Shown: positions 41,859-51,256 of the stretch, piece by piece | How the letters are laid out: every line of letters starts with the position of its first letter | Position numbering within the stretch: position 1 is the stretch's first letter | DNA from: Tabrizicola_A sp964393035 | Lineage (GTDB): Bacteria > Pseudomonadota > Alphaproteobacteria > Rhodobacterales > Rhodobacteraceae | DNA length: 64,000 bases | NCBI GenBank assembly: GCA_964393035.1 | Contig: CAYMRX010000008.1 | Location: 1 to 64,000, forward strand | Reading direction: 5' to 3' | Program-made: the position numbers and the translations under genes | Notes under the pieces: model-generated | Seen by the model: only the letters and a program-made list of their open reading frames with translations | The model's database searches: none | Told to the model about the DNA's origin: nothing

Positions 41859-42739
41859 GCCTTGCGATCCTTTGCGACCAGAAATTGCAGGAAGGACAGC
41901 ACGGCTACAAGAATGACGATCACGTAAGAGACCGTTGCGGCATAGCCAAGGCTGGGCATGAATTTGAAGGTCAGGTTGTAGATGTATAGCGACAGCGTCA
42001 GCGTCGAATCCGACGGCCCGCCGGTGGTGATGTTGTTGACCTCGTCAAACAATTGCAGCGTGCCAATCGTTGAGATGACCGTGGTGAACAGGATCACCGG
42101 CTTCAGCATCGGCAGCGTGATGTAGCGAAACCGCGCCCAGCCCGGCACGCCATCAATCCGCGCCGCCTCATAGATCGACTTGTCGATGTTCTGCATCGCG
42201 GCCAGATAAAAGATCATGTTGTAACCGGTCCAACGCCAGGTGATCGCCAGAATGATCACGGTGCGCGCCCAGAACGGATCGCCCAGCCATGAAATCGGCG
42301 CATCCATCAGATGCAGCATAATGGCCAGATCGTTGATGACGCCATCACTTGCGAACATCGACTTGAACAGGATGGAATAGGCCACCAGCGAGGTGACACA
42401 GGGCAAAAAGATCGCGGTGCGGAAAAAGCCGCGAAAGCGCAGTTTGGGGTTGTTCAGCGCCGCCGCGAACAGCAGGGCCAGCACGATCATGATGGGCACC
42501 TGTACCACCAGAAAGATGCCGGTGTTGGTCAGCGCCCGCAGAAACACCGGGTCTTGCGTCAACCGGATGATGTTGGTGAACCCGCCAAAGCTGTGGTTCA
42601 TGCCGCGCCCGGTCTGAAAGCTCATCCACAGCGACCAGACGATCGGGTAGACCATGAACAGGCCCAACAGCACCAATGTTGGCGCGATGAACAGCCAGCC
42701 GTTGCGTTGCTCGGCGCGACCGATGCGCGATTTTGCCAT
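41855..42739 (-). CDS. Carbohydrate ABC permease 1 (MalF/UgpA type)
   Basis: A 294-residue CUT1 permease with six spans. It has the FIAPTLVLLGLFMVYPI start and the EAA loop YEAARIDGVPGWARFRYITL. I take ATG 42739, which is preceded by GGGGGAGC, instead of the ATG ten codons earlier. It pairs with the permease at 41040 and lies about 100 bases after the binding-protein gene. Confidence 0.93.
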   Translation of the reverse strand: MAKSRIGRAEQRNGWLFIAPTLVLLGLFMVYPIVWSLWMSFQTGRGMNHSFGGFTNIIRLTQDPVFLRALTNTGIFLVVQVPIMIVLALLFAAALNNPKLRFRGFFRTAIFLPCVTSLVAYSILFKSMFASDGVINDLAIMLHLMDAPISWLGDPFWARTVIILAITWRWTGYNMIFYLAAMQNIDKSIYEAARIDGVPGWARFRYITLPMLKPVILFTTVISTIGTLQLFDEVNNITTGGPSDSTLTLSLYIYNLTFKFMPSLGYAATVSYVIVILVAVLSFLQFLVAKDRKA

Positions 42740-42845
42740 TGCTCCCCCCAGAGTGCGGCCAAGGATCACAGCGCCGCCCCTGCCCCGGCGGCGCTGTGGT
42801 CTTGCGATTGGACAACCGGGGCAGCGCTGCCCCGGTCAGCTTTGC

Positions 42846-44117
42846 TTACTGGATCTGCGCGCGCACCTGAGCGTCAATCGCGGCGATGGCATCGTCAACC
42901 GACCCACCTTCGGCCAGCGCGGGAAGTTGTGCGGCCACGGCAGCATCCACTTCGTTGGTGAAGATGCCGTAGTTCACAGCCGGAACCGCCGCCAGCCAGT
43001 CAGAGAAGCTTTGCCACACGGCCTGACCGCCAAAATAGGCATCGCTGGCCTTGTAAGCTTCGCCTTCCCGCGCAGCGAGATACGAGCCAAGTGCGCCCTG
43101 ATCGACCAGAATTTTCTGGTAGAAATCGGCGTCCTTGCCCCAGACCTCGGCCAGGAAATCAACGGCTTCGTCCTTTTCAGCCGAAGATGACAGCACGTAC
43201 CAGCTGGACCCGCCCAGGTTCGAGGCATGGGTCGCACCCTCTACCCCCGGCATTTTCGGCAGGGGCGCCACGCCCCATTGGCCGGACATGTTGGCGGCCT
43301 TGATGGTAGCGGTCATCCACACACCTGTGAAGACAGAGGCCACTTCGCCGCTGACGAAGCCGCCGGTGTATTCGGTCCAACCGGACACCGGTTTGTAGAT
43401 TTCCTTGGCCTGCAACAGCTTGGCATAGGTCGACAGCGCCGCCTTGAACTTGGCATCGCCCGCAATCGCCGGTTGGCCATCGGGGGTAAAGTACCACGCA
43501 CCCATGGATTGCAGCAGGATGCGAACTGCGCCCGCGTCGTTCAGATCAATCCCCAGCATCGGATGGCCGGTCTTTTCCTTCACCACTTTGGCGATTTCAA
43601 TAAACTGGTCCCAGTCAATGTCTTGCAGATCGGCGGCGGAATAACCCGCTTCGGCCAGAATGTCGGTGCGATAGAACAGGCCGGTCACGCCGGAATCGAA
43701 GGGCATCGAATAGGTGTTGCCGTCTACGGTGGCCAGCTCAACCTTGTAGGGGGCAAAGCCGCTGTAGTCGATCTTGCCATTCAGCGGCTCAAACGCGCCG
43801 GGGAAGGACAGCAGGTATTTCTGGGCGCCATAATCTTCGATCAGCACGATGTCCGGCAGGCCCTCGGTGGTGCCGGATGCCAATTGCGCCTGCAGCTTCT
43901 GTTCAAGGTCTACCTTGGCGAAATCAACCAGATTGATCGTCATATCGGGGTGCGAAGCTGAATAACGGGCCGCCGCCTCTTTCATCGTCGCGCCGTTGAA
44001 ATTCGGGTCCCAGCTCCAGACTGTGACTTCTCCTGCCAAGGCCGACGTCATCGCCAGCAGGCTGATGCCGGTGGCCAAGAAGACCGACTTTCGCGCGCGG
44101 ATAAGCATCTGATTCAT
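42846..44117 (-). CDS. Carbohydrate ABC substrate-binding protein (SBP_bac_1)
   Basis: A 423-residue lipoprotein-free periplasmic binding protein of the CUT1 class. A signal peptide runs to about residue 28 (cleavage near ALA-GEV). The mature start EVTVWSWDPNFNGATMKEAA, the middle GLPDIVLIEDYGAQKYL and the YTGGFVSGEVASVFTGVWM segment are typical. ATG 44117 has GGGAGGAAAAC upstream, a strong site. It is the first gene after LacI and is probably the main regulated target. The solute is a beta-galactoside or other oligosaccharide given the GH2 gene in the operon. Confidence 0.92.
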   Translation of the reverse strand: MNQMLIRARKSVFLATGISLLAMTSALAGEVTVWSWDPNFNGATMKEAAARYSASHPDMTINLVDFAKVDLEQKLQAQLASGTTEGLPDIVLIEDYGAQKYLLSFPGAFEPLNGKIDYSGFAPYKVELATVDGNTYSMPFDSGVTGLFYRTDILAEAGYSAADLQDIDWDQFIEIAKVVKEKTGHPMLGIDLNDAGAVRILLQSMGAWYFTPDGQPAIAGDAKFKAALSTYAKLLQAKEIYKPVSGWTEYTGGFVSGEVASVFTGVWMTATIKAANMSGQWGVAPLPKMPGVEGATHASNLGGSSWYVLSSSAEKDEAVDFLAEVWGKDADFYQKILVDQGALGSYLAAREGEAYKASDAYFGGQAVWQSFSDWLAAVPAVNYGIFTNEVDAAVAAQLPALAEGGSVDDAIAAIDAQVRAQIQ

Positions 44118-44200
44118 GTTTTCCTCCCATGACCGAGACTTATTTTCTGGTCTCGCAACTGGAAGGCTAGCGCGTTCCGATACGTCGCGCAAGTAAATTT

Positions 44201-44214
44201 AGTAAAATTTTACT
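44201..44214. promoter_or_regulatory. Perfect palindrome, candidate LacI-family operator
   Basis: AGTAAAATTTTACT is a perfect 14-bp palindrome overlapping the last codons and stop of the LacI gene. It lies 84-97 bases upstream of the binding-protein start, with an imperfect copy (AAGTAAATTT) next to it. Position and symmetry fit an operator for the sugar operon. It lacks the central CG usual in LacI sites. Confidence 0.5.
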
Positions 44215-45241
44215 TCACGCCCGACTTCCCCTTGCCGCGCGTGCTTGCCCGCAGGATCACACGCGACGACAGCAGGATGCATTTGGGCGTGCTGCGGCCC
44301 GACAACTGCTCAAACAGCAGATCCACCGCATTCTGCCCAATCTCTTCGGCAGGCAACCGCACGGTGGTCAACGGCGGATTAAGAAACTGCGCCACAGGAA
44401 TGTCGTTAAAGCTGGCCACGGCAATATCACCCGGAATTTTCAGGCCGGATTCGTGAATGGCGCGATAGGCCCCCACCGCCATATTGTCGTTGCCTGTAAT
44501 CAGGGCATCAGGCCGCGCGCCGCTTTGCAGCAGGTTCAGCGTCAACTCGTAACCGCTTTGTTCGGTGTTATCGCCAATGCGGCACAGGTCAGGCTCGTAC
44601 CGACCCTTGGCGCGCATCCAATCCTGATAGGCGGGCAGACGACGATCAGAGATGCTGGTGGTGCTGCGGGAACTGGTAATATCCCAGCCGATGAACGCCA
44701 TCCGCCGATAGCCCTGATCATCCAGGGCCTGCAACAATTTGCGCATCGCCAGATCCAGATCGCAGCGAACACTGTCATGTTCATCACCAACCGGAGAGAA
44801 ATCCGCAAACACGACATTGGGGTTATGCGACATGACCCAGTCGATTTCCGCACCGCTGTGCAGGCCGATGACAATCACCCCGGCTGCGGCTTTCAACAGC
44901 GCGGGGTCTGGCACGGAATCGGTGTGATAGACCTGCATCGCCTCAAGTTTCAGCTCATTGCAGCGGCTTTCGATGCCCAGCCGGATGCCGACATAATAGG
45001 GGTCCACCAACTCTTGGTCCGGGCGCAGAAAATGCACCAGCGCGATCTTTTGTCCAAGCCTTGTCTGGTCGGACTTGCGATTGCGGTTGCGGGGCGTGGC
45101 ATAGTTCAGCGCCTCGGCCGTCTCGACGATGGACTTGCGGGTCTGGGCACTGACCGACAACGTGCTGTCAAAATTCAGCACGCGCGACACAGTGGCCGAA
45201 GACACCCCTACGGCGTCTGCAATTTGTTTGATGGTAACCAT
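44210..45241 (-). CDS. LacI family transcriptional regulator
   Basis: A 343-residue LacI/GalR regulator. The N-terminal HTH is clear: TIKQIADAVGVSSATVSRVL, followed by the hinge helix region with SAQTRKSIVETAEALNY. The sugar-binding domain has PDALITGNDNMAVGAYRAI and VASFNDIPVAQFLNPPLTTV, both canonical. ATG 45241 gives the standard MVTIKQIA start. It precedes the importer/GH2 operon in the same orientation with a 92-base gap that contains an operator-like palindrome, so it probably represses that operon until its sugar (or the GH2 product) is present. Confidence 0.92.
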   Translation of the reverse strand: MVTIKQIADAVGVSSATVSRVLNFDSTLSVSAQTRKSIVETAEALNYATPRNRNRKSDQTRLGQKIALVHFLRPDQELVDPYYVGIRLGIESRCNELKLEAMQVYHTDSVPDPALLKAAAGVIVIGLHSGAEIDWVMSHNPNVVFADFSPVGDEHDSVRCDLDLAMRKLLQALDDQGYRRMAFIGWDITSSRSTTSISDRRLPAYQDWMRAKGRYEPDLCRIGDNTEQSGYELTLNLLQSGARPDALITGNDNMAVGAYRAIHESGLKIPGDIAVASFNDIPVAQFLNPPLTTVRLPAEEIGQNAVDLLFEQLSGRSTPKCILLSSRVILRASTRGKGKSGVK

Positions 45242-45579
45242 GGACAATCCGTTCGGCCGACCGGCGCGGCTGCGTGGGAATGCACGGTGGATGGCATGCA
45301 ATCGGGGTGCAGGCAATCCCGAAATGCACCCTGCCTGCGCTGATCCGGCCCAAGCCGCCCGGATGACGCCCGATTGACGACCTTCAAGCCGCCGCGACTA
45401 TCCCCAAGCGCGTGGGCAACCCGCCGCCATGCCAGGACAGGTCACGCCATGCGTCATGGGGAAAGCATTTTGTGCATCGCGGCGGCCCCGTGCATGACAC
45501 CGCGCAGTTCTGCCATGCCTTTCAGACGGCCAATCAGGGAATAGCCGGGATTGATCCGCGCCTTGCCAATATCATCGGA
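45242..45579. other. Junction region without an intact gene
   Basis: No coding frame is supported. It separates the LacI gene from the ATPase stub and marks where a NitT/TauT importer operon lost its left part. The plus frame from 45412 that leads into the stub does not look like ATPase sequence before about 45580. Confidence 0.45.
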
Positions 45580-45819
45580 TCCCGCAAGACGGTGATCCTG
45601 ATCACCCATTCCATCGCCGAGGCCGTCTATCTCGCCGACAAGGTCTACATCATGTCGGCGCGACCGGGGCAGATTTCGCGCGTCGTGGATGTGCCCTTCG
45701 CACGGCCCCGATCGCTTGATCTGATGGAAACGCGCGAGTTCTTCGACCTCGTCAACCTCATCAAGCACGACATCCAGCATCAGCCAAAAGCGCCGAACGC
45801 GGCGAAGGGGGCAGCATGA
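45580..45819 (+). pseudogene. C-terminal stub of a NitT/TauT-type ABC ATPase
   Basis: Roughly the last 80 codons of a nitrate/sulfonate/taurine-type ATPase survive: RKTVILITHSIAEAVYLADK with the switch His, then YIMSARPGQISRVVDVPF and a normal ending. Walker A, the Q-loop, the signature motif and Walker B are all absent, so the product cannot hydrolyse ATP. The stop overlaps the permease ATG (ATGA), as in an intact operon, which shows the loss was from the 5' side. Sequence just upstream is unrelated, suggesting a deletion or recombination breakpoint at about 45570-45590. Confidence 0.75.
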
Positions 45820-46616
45820 GCGCGTCCAGCATCGCAACACCAACAGGGCTGGCCAGCGGGCTGGGCGGTCAGGGTCTGCGCGAGGTCATCGCCATCATCG
45901 CGGTGGCAGTGACCGTGATCGGTGGGGGCGAGTTCCTGTTGCGGTTCTTCGAGGTGCCGCAATACGTGCTGCCCACGCCCTCGGCCATAGGTAGCGTCTT
46001 TGCCTCGGCCGAAATGCCGACGATCCTGCAGCACTACGGCTATACGCTGGTCGAGCTGTTCGCGGGCTATGCCATCGGTGCGTCAGTGGGGCTAGTCCTG
46101 GCAGCTGTCATCACACAGTTCCCCTTCGTGGAAAAGGTGATCACGCCCTACATCCTGCTTCTGGTCGCCACGCCCATGCTGGCGCTGGTTCCGCTGTTGA
46201 TCCTCAACTTCGGCTTCGGCTACACGCCCCGCATCATTGCAGTGGCCCTGGCATCTGGCCCGATGGTGATGATCAACGCGGCCACGGGTTTCCGCCGCGT
46301 GGACACGATGAAAATCTCGCTCGCCCGTTCCTATGGCGCATCGACCCTGCAGATCTTCACCAAGATCCGCATCCCCATGGCGATGCCCATGGTGATCGTG
46401 GGCCTGATGATCGGCGCGATTTTCGGGATGATCACTGCGGTGGGGGCCGAGATGTCGGGCGGCGGTTTTGGCCTTGGCAGCCGGTTGACCACCTATTCCT
46501 CGACCTTGCGAATGCCGGAATTCTTTGCCTGCATCCTGATCCTCGCCGTTACAGGCATCACGATCTACGCCTTCTTCTTCTGGGTGGGCAAGAAACTGGC
46601 CGGCTGGGAAAGCTGA
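45816..46616 (+). CDS. NitT/TauT-type ABC permease (SsuC-like)
   Basis: A 266-residue permease with about six hydrophobic spans. The conserved EAA-type loop region is RVDTMKISLARSYGASTLQI, and FFEVPQYVLPTPSAIGSVF is the typical N-terminal segment of this family (nitrate, sulfonate, taurine, hydroxymethylpyrimidine importers). It keeps full length and start overlap with the truncated ATPase. Without the ATPase it would need one from elsewhere to work. Confidence 0.88.
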   Translation: MSASSIATPTGLASGLGGQGLREVIAIIAVAVTVIGGGEFLLRFFEVPQYVLPTPSAIGSVFASAEMPTILQHYGYTLVELFAGYAIGASVGLVLAAVITQFPFVEKVITPYILLLVATPMLALVPLLILNFGFGYTPRIIAVALASGPMVMINAATGFRRVDTMKISLARSYGASTLQIFTKIRIPMAMPMVIVGLMIGAIFGMITAVGAEMSGGGFGLGSRLTTYSSTLRMPEFFACILILAVTGITIYAFFFWVGKKLAGWES

Positions 46617-46699
46617 CCCGGGCCAATCGGGGGGCGGGCTGCCGCGTCCGTCCCTAAGTCACCAACAGCGGCACAATCAAGAAAAGGGAGGAAGATCCA

Positions 46700-47863
46700 A
46701 TGGATCACCATATGATGACGCGCAGACGTCTGCTGCAGGTCAGCGCAAGCGGCCTTGTGACCACGACGATCCTTGGCGGCGCACTGACCGCGCCCACGGC
46801 GGCCGAGGCGAAGCCTTATGCCTCACCCTTCACCTGGATCAGCCCGCGCGGCACGATCGAGGTGATGGACGATTACCCCTACTGGGTGGCAAAGGAGATG
46901 GGCTATTTCGGCGACCTTGGCGTGGAAACCGCCATGGAGCCGGGGCCATCCGACGGGACGGCCGTGGTGAAGTTCCTGGCCGTCGAACAGGCCGACATCG
47001 GTTTCCCTTCGCCCGGCGTGCTGTCGTTCGCCATCAACAACGGCATGGACCTCGTCTCGGTCTTCGGCAGCGGGTTCCTCGACCTCTTCAACATCGCCTT
47101 CCGCAAGGGCGAAGGGATGGCCGACCTCAAGGGGCTGGAGGGCAAGACGGTGCTTCTGGGCTCGGCCGCCTGGCAGGCCATCGCCGACCCGATGTTCGCC
47201 GCCGTGGGTGTGGACCCCAAGAAGATCACCTATGTCGAGGCTGGCTGGCCCACCTGGACGACGGCGCTGGCGGGCGGGCAGGGCGATGCCTGCCTGGCAT
47301 GGGAGGGCCTGCGTGCCGATCTGGGGGCCAAGGGGCTGGACTTCGACTACTGGCTCGGGATGCGCGGCTCGCCCCTGCCGTCCAATTCGCTGGTGGTGCG
47401 ACGGGCGGATCTGGAAGACCCGGAACGGCTGGAGTTCCTGAAGAAATATCTGCGTGGCTGGGCCATGGGCAGCGAATTCGCCGACCGCAACCCGCGCGCA
47501 GCCGCCGAGATCGTGTTCAAGGCGCTACCGACCACCCGGGCCAACTATGGCGCGCGGGCGGGCACCGAAAGCCTGATGCAGATCCACCGCACCTTCAGGG
47601 GCGACATGGCAAGCCGCGCCGGCTGGGGTGAGCACGACGTTCCGGCATGGGACGCGTTCTTCAAGATCCTCAAGGACATCGGGATGTCGGGAATCGACAT
47701 CGAGACCACCCGCTATGTGACCAATGACTACATCGCCGGGGCGAATGACTTCGACAAGACAAAGGTCCATGCCGACGCCGACGCCTATGTCTTGCCCGAG
47801 GATCTGGCGGCCATCGACATGGCCGATGTTGAAGCGAAGTTCTACGCCAACGTTATCAACTGA
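46700..47863 (+). CDS. NitT/TauT-type ABC substrate-binding protein with Tat-like signal
   Basis: A 387-residue periplasmic binding protein of the NMT1/THI5-like group. The N-terminus has a twin-arginine-type signal (MTRRRLLQVSASG, hydrophobic stretch, cleavage near AEA-KPY). The mature part has YPYWVAKEMGYFGDLGVE and VVKFLAVEQADIGFPSPG, typical of the family. GGGAGGAAG precedes ATG 46700. It sits 83 bases after the permease and is followed by a strong 14-bp hairpin at 47955-47991. The solute is unknown. Confidence 0.85.
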   Translation: MDHHMMTRRRLLQVSASGLVTTTILGGALTAPTAAEAKPYASPFTWISPRGTIEVMDDYPYWVAKEMGYFGDLGVETAMEPGPSDGTAVVKFLAVEQADIGFPSPGVLSFAINNGMDLVSVFGSGFLDLFNIAFRKGEGMADLKGLEGKTVLLGSAAWQAIADPMFAAVGVDPKKITYVEAGWPTWTTALAGGQGDACLAWEGLRADLGAKGLDFDYWLGMRGSPLPSNSLVVRRADLEDPERLEFLKKYLRGWAMGSEFADRNPRAAAEIVFKALPTTRANYGARAGTESLMQIHRTFRGDMASRAGWGEHDVPAWDAFFKILKDIGMSGIDIETTRYVTNDYIAGANDFDKTKVHADADAYVLPEDLAAIDMADVEAKFYANVIN

Positions 47864-47954
47864 ACCGGCAGGCACCGATCACGGTGCCTCAGCAAGAAGA
47901 ACAAGGGGGCGCGGGCGGATGCCACCTGGGCCGGCCTCTGACCGCCGCCTTGTC

Positions 47955-47991
47955 CCCTCGCCGGATGCGGACTCCCAGCATCCGGCGAGGG
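47955..47991 (+). terminator. Strong 14-bp hairpin between binding protein and kinase
   Basis: CCCTCGCCGGATGC (47955-47968) and GCATCCGGCGAGGG (47978-47991) form a perfect 14-bp stem with a 9-base loop, followed by TCTTCC. It lies between the NitT binding-protein gene and the DhaKL-type kinase and is a likely terminator. Confidence 0.65.
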
Positions 47992-48022
47992 TCTTCCACC
48001 CCTCACATCAGAGAAAATCCGC

Positions 48023-49699
48023 ATGACCCATTTCATCAATTCGAGAGAGACCATCGTCACCGAGGCGATCGAGGGGCTGGTGGCCTCCTCGGGCGGGTCA
48101 TTGGCGCGGCTGGACGGCGGTCCGTTCATCCGGGTCGTCGTCCGGGCGGATTGGGACAAATCCCGCGTCGCGGTGATATCGGGCGGCGGGGCCGGACATG
48201 AACCGGCCCATGCAGGATTTGTCGGCCCTGGCCTTCTGACCGCCGCCATCTGTGGCGACGTCTTCGCAAGCCCGTCGGTCGATGCTGTTCTAGCAGGAAT
48301 TCTGGCCGTGACCGGCGAGGCGGGCTGTCTGTTGATCGTCAAGAGTTACACCGGCGACCGGCTGAATTTCGGTCTTGCGGCCGAACGTGCCCGTGCCCGT
48401 GGTTTGAAGGTAGAAATGGTTATCGTGCAGGATGATATCGCCCTTCCTGAAATCAGTCGGCCGCGCGGTCTGGCAGGCACGTTGCTTGCGCACAAAATGG
48501 CGGGGGCAGTGTCCGAAGGGGGCGGGGATCTGGCGGCTGTGGCCCAAGCCGCGCAGCGGGCTGCCTCAGAGGCCATGACCTTTGGCATGTCACTGGACAC
48601 CTGCACGGTGCCGGGATCTGCAAAGGAAGGCCGCATCCAGCCCAGAGAGGTGGAGGCAGGGCTTGGCATTCATGGCGAGCCGGGGGCAGGGCGGATTGCA
48701 TTCCAGGGCGCCCGGCAGGCCATCGCGCAGATCGCCGGAATTCTGGCGCCACGGATGCAACCGGGCCGTCATGTAGCGCTGCTTAACTCGCTTGGCGCGA
48801 CGACTGATCTGGAGATGCAGATTCTGGCGCGCGAGTTGCTGCACAGTCCTATCGGCATACAGATCACCCACATGATCGGGCCCGCTCCGATGATGACGGC
48901 ACTGGACATGCATGGGTTTTCGCTGACCGTCTGCCCGCTGACGGAAGCTGACGAGGCCCTGCTCGGCCAGCCAACAAGTGTACGCGCCTGGCCCGGGATG
49001 CGGTCGATCAAGGTCGCGGCTGCCCTGCCCTTGCCAGCAGGGCTGGAGGTCTTTGAGCCGGTGGCGTCAGACAGCCCGGCCAACCGGGCTGTGGTGCTAT
49101 GCGCATGCCGGGCGCTGATCGCCGCGCAGGCCGACCTGAACGCGCTGGATGCCAAGTCGGGCGATGGTGACACCGGATCGACGCTGGCCACGGCCGCGCG
49201 CGCGCTGACGGCGCGGATCGATCTCTTGCCGCTGGCCGACCTGACACAACTGTTTCGCGCCATTGGGCAGGAGCTGAGCAAGAGCATGGGCGGATCGTCC
49301 GGTGTGCTGCTGGCGATCCTGTTTGCGGCCACGGGCGACGCTCTGTCGCGCGGCCTTGGTCTGGCAGCGGCGCTGAGGGCGGGTCTGCAGCGGATGCAGG
49401 AAATCGGGGGTGCTAGGCTGGGCGACCGAACGATGATCGATGCCCTGCAACCGGCACTTGTTGCCCTTCCAGACGGGCTGGCTGTTGCGGCGAGCCGAGC
49501 GCGAGAGGGAGCGGACCGGACCGCCGAGATGACGCGGGCCAAGGCTGGTCGCGCGGCATATATTGGGGCGGCGGAGCTTTCTGGCCACATCGATCCCGGT
49601 GCCGAAGCTGTTGCGCAGGTGTTAGCGGCGCTCGCCGCTCGACAGGACCGTTCGGAGAGCATCTTGGGGATTGAAGAGCCGAATCCACCGGGCTGTTGA
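48023..49699 (+). CDS. Dihydroxyacetone kinase family, fused DhaK-DhaL
   Basis: A 558-residue ATP-dependent kinase that joins the substrate-binding DhaK domain (about residues 1-330) to the nucleotide-binding DhaL domain (about 355-550). DhaK keeps ISGGGAGHEPAHAGFVG, VKSYTGDRLNFGLA and LGIHGEPGAGR, whose His (about residue 217) forms the hemiaminal with the substrate carbonyl. DhaL keeps DAKSGDGDTGST and MGGSSGVLL, which bind Mg-ATP. Substrates in the family include dihydroxyacetone, glyceraldehyde and erythrulose. It follows a hairpin, so it is probably transcribed on its own. Confidence 0.9.
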   Translation: MTHFINSRETIVTEAIEGLVASSGGSLARLDGGPFIRVVVRADWDKSRVAVISGGGAGHEPAHAGFVGPGLLTAAICGDVFASPSVDAVLAGILAVTGEAGCLLIVKSYTGDRLNFGLAAERARARGLKVEMVIVQDDIALPEISRPRGLAGTLLAHKMAGAVSEGGGDLAAVAQAAQRAASEAMTFGMSLDTCTVPGSAKEGRIQPREVEAGLGIHGEPGAGRIAFQGARQAIAQIAGILAPRMQPGRHVALLNSLGATTDLEMQILARELLHSPIGIQITHMIGPAPMMTALDMHGFSLTVCPLTEADEALLGQPTSVRAWPGMRSIKVAAALPLPAGLEVFEPVASDSPANRAVVLCACRALIAAQADLNALDAKSGDGDTGSTLATAARALTARIDLLPLADLTQLFRAIGQELSKSMGGSSGVLLAILFAATGDALSRGLGLAAALRAGLQRMQEIGGARLGDRTMIDALQPALVALPDGLAVAASRAREGADRTAEMTRAKAGRAAYIGAAELSGHIDPGAEAVAQVLAALAARQDRSESILGIEEPNPPGC

Positions 49700-49700
49700 A

Positions 49701-50135
49701 TCAGGTCAGTTCCGCTGAAAGCTCTTTGCAGCGCCCTTCCAAGGCAATCCAGGTCGACTGCATGTCATGGCGTGTGGCTTTCTCAAAATGCAGCCAAAAT
49801 AGCAGCCGAAGGATCCAACCGGACACCTGCATGGTCTTTTCGCACCTGACACAGTTTCCGGGCAGAGCTTCGTAGCAGCACTCGACCTCAAGCTTTCCGA
49901 TCGGCATGGGGTTGACCAGCGCCCAAGCGTGCAGTGGGTCAACGCGGGTGAGCGTCCATCGGGCAACCGGCCCCCCGCGCGGCTTGGACATGGCCGTCGT
50001 GCCTGCGCGAAACGGGCCGTGAATCTCGCCTGCTTCTTCGTGCGGGTCCCAGTCTGGCCACTTTGCAACATCGGTGGCGATGCGCCAGACATCAGAAATG
50101 TCCCCGGCGATTGTTCGTTCCTCGTAAATCTTCAT
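49701..50135 (-). CDS. SRPBCC (START-like) domain protein
   Basis: A 144-residue soluble protein with the SRPBCC/polyketide-cyclase fold pattern: KIYEERTIAGDISDVWRIAT at the start, WPDWDPHEEAGEIHGPF near residue 30, the RWTLTRVDPLHAWAL strand and a C-terminal helix region with WIALEGRCKEL. Proteins of this fold bind hydrophobic ligands in a helix-grip cavity. ATG 50135 has GGAAAG upstream. It is divergent from the LysR gene at 50281, which may control it. The ligand is unknown. Confidence 0.78.
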   Translation of the reverse strand: MKIYEERTIAGDISDVWRIATDVAKWPDWDPHEEAGEIHGPFRAGTTAMSKPRGGPVARWTLTRVDPLHAWALVNPMPIGKLEVECCYEALPGNCVRCEKTMQVSGWILRLLFWLHFEKATRHDMQSTWIALEGRCKELSAELT

Positions 50136-50280
50136 GGTCTTTCCAGTATCAAGAATAGCGCCTGCCGGAGGATGCCCAAGGTCAGGTCTCCCATGGTCCT
50201 CACAACAGCCAAAGTATGAGCGGCATAGTAGCTGCGAAAAACTGCTCAAGTTATCACGCCTGCCGTGCAATAACGATCAG

Positions 50281-51135
50281 ATGGACTGGCGCGATTTTCA
50301 TGTACTGGCGGTTCTGAGCAGCGAGGGCTCGCTCGCGGGGGCTGCCCGCGCCCTGGGCGTCAATCATGCGACCATCTCGCGCCGGATCGCCTCGCTTGGA
50401 GCAGACGTGGGTGAGCCTCTGGTTCGTCGTCTTGCCCGCTCCACGCCGTTGACTGAAAAGGGTCGTGAGCTTGCGGCAATTGCGACCGAGATGCTGACAT
50501 CAGCGCAGAGGATCGAGCGTTTGGTCAAAGCGACGGGCAGTTCCCTTTCCGGCACTGTGCGACTGACGGCGCCACCGGTCTTTGTCAGCGAGACACTGAT
50601 CCCCACGCTGCCATCCTTTCGCAGGCTGCATCCACACCTGCGCCTGATCCTCTCCTCCGACGCCCAGCTTGCTTCACTGGACGCGGGGCAGGCTGATCTT
50701 GCGGTCCGGCTCGTCCAGCCGACTGGCCGTCAGAACATCGTCCGCCGCCTTGGGGAAATCACCTATGGCCTCTTTGCCTCTGTTGACCATGCGGCACTGC
50801 CGAGTGAAGACTGGCAGTTCATCGGATTCGACGGTGGTTTGGCAACTAGCCCACAGCAAGCCTGGCTGGAGGACTATGCAGCCGGACGCCCGTTTTCTGT
50901 GTTGACCGGCGATCTTTACGGGCAGCGCGCAGCGGCTGTGGCTGGCCTTGGCGTTGCCTTGTTGCCCGAGGGAACCGACGCCTTTGTGTCAAAGCTCGTT
51001 TCCGTTTCCAAAGATAGACCTCCGCCACGATCCGCCTGGATGGTCGTTCATGTCGACCTAAGGTCTTCACCGGCGGTAAGGGCCGTTGCAGACCACATCG
51101 TCGGCCTGTTTCCGAAAAACCGCGCCTCGGGCTAA
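50281..51135 (+). CDS. LysR family transcriptional regulator
   Basis: A 284-residue LysR-type regulator. The HTH is at residues 1-60: MDWRDFHVLAVLSSEGSLAG, then NHATISRRIASLGADVGEPL. The effector-binding domain begins around residue 88 (GTVRLTAPPVFVSETLIPTL). ATG 50281 is the natural family start; the longer upstream frame overlaps the SRPBCC promoter region and is not credible. It faces the SRPBCC gene across a 145-base divergent region. Confidence 0.88.
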   Translation: MDWRDFHVLAVLSSEGSLAGAARALGVNHATISRRIASLGADVGEPLVRRLARSTPLTEKGRELAAIATEMLTSAQRIERLVKATGSSLSGTVRLTAPPVFVSETLIPTLPSFRRLHPHLRLILSSDAQLASLDAGQADLAVRLVQPTGRQNIVRRLGEITYGLFASVDHAALPSEDWQFIGFDGGLATSPQQAWLEDYAAGRPFSVLTGDLYGQRAAAVAGLGVALLPEGTDAFVSKLVSVSKDRPPPRSAWMVVHVDLRSSPAVRAVADHIVGLFPKNRASG

Positions 51136-51256
51136 CTCAATCGTATCGAACTCATCGGAGAGATGCTGGGCACAAAAGCATTACCAGACCCTTGTTCTAA
51201 GGTTTGTCTTCGGAATTTTGAGACGATCACGGGCCTAGCCTGTGCCCAAGTAGGCT

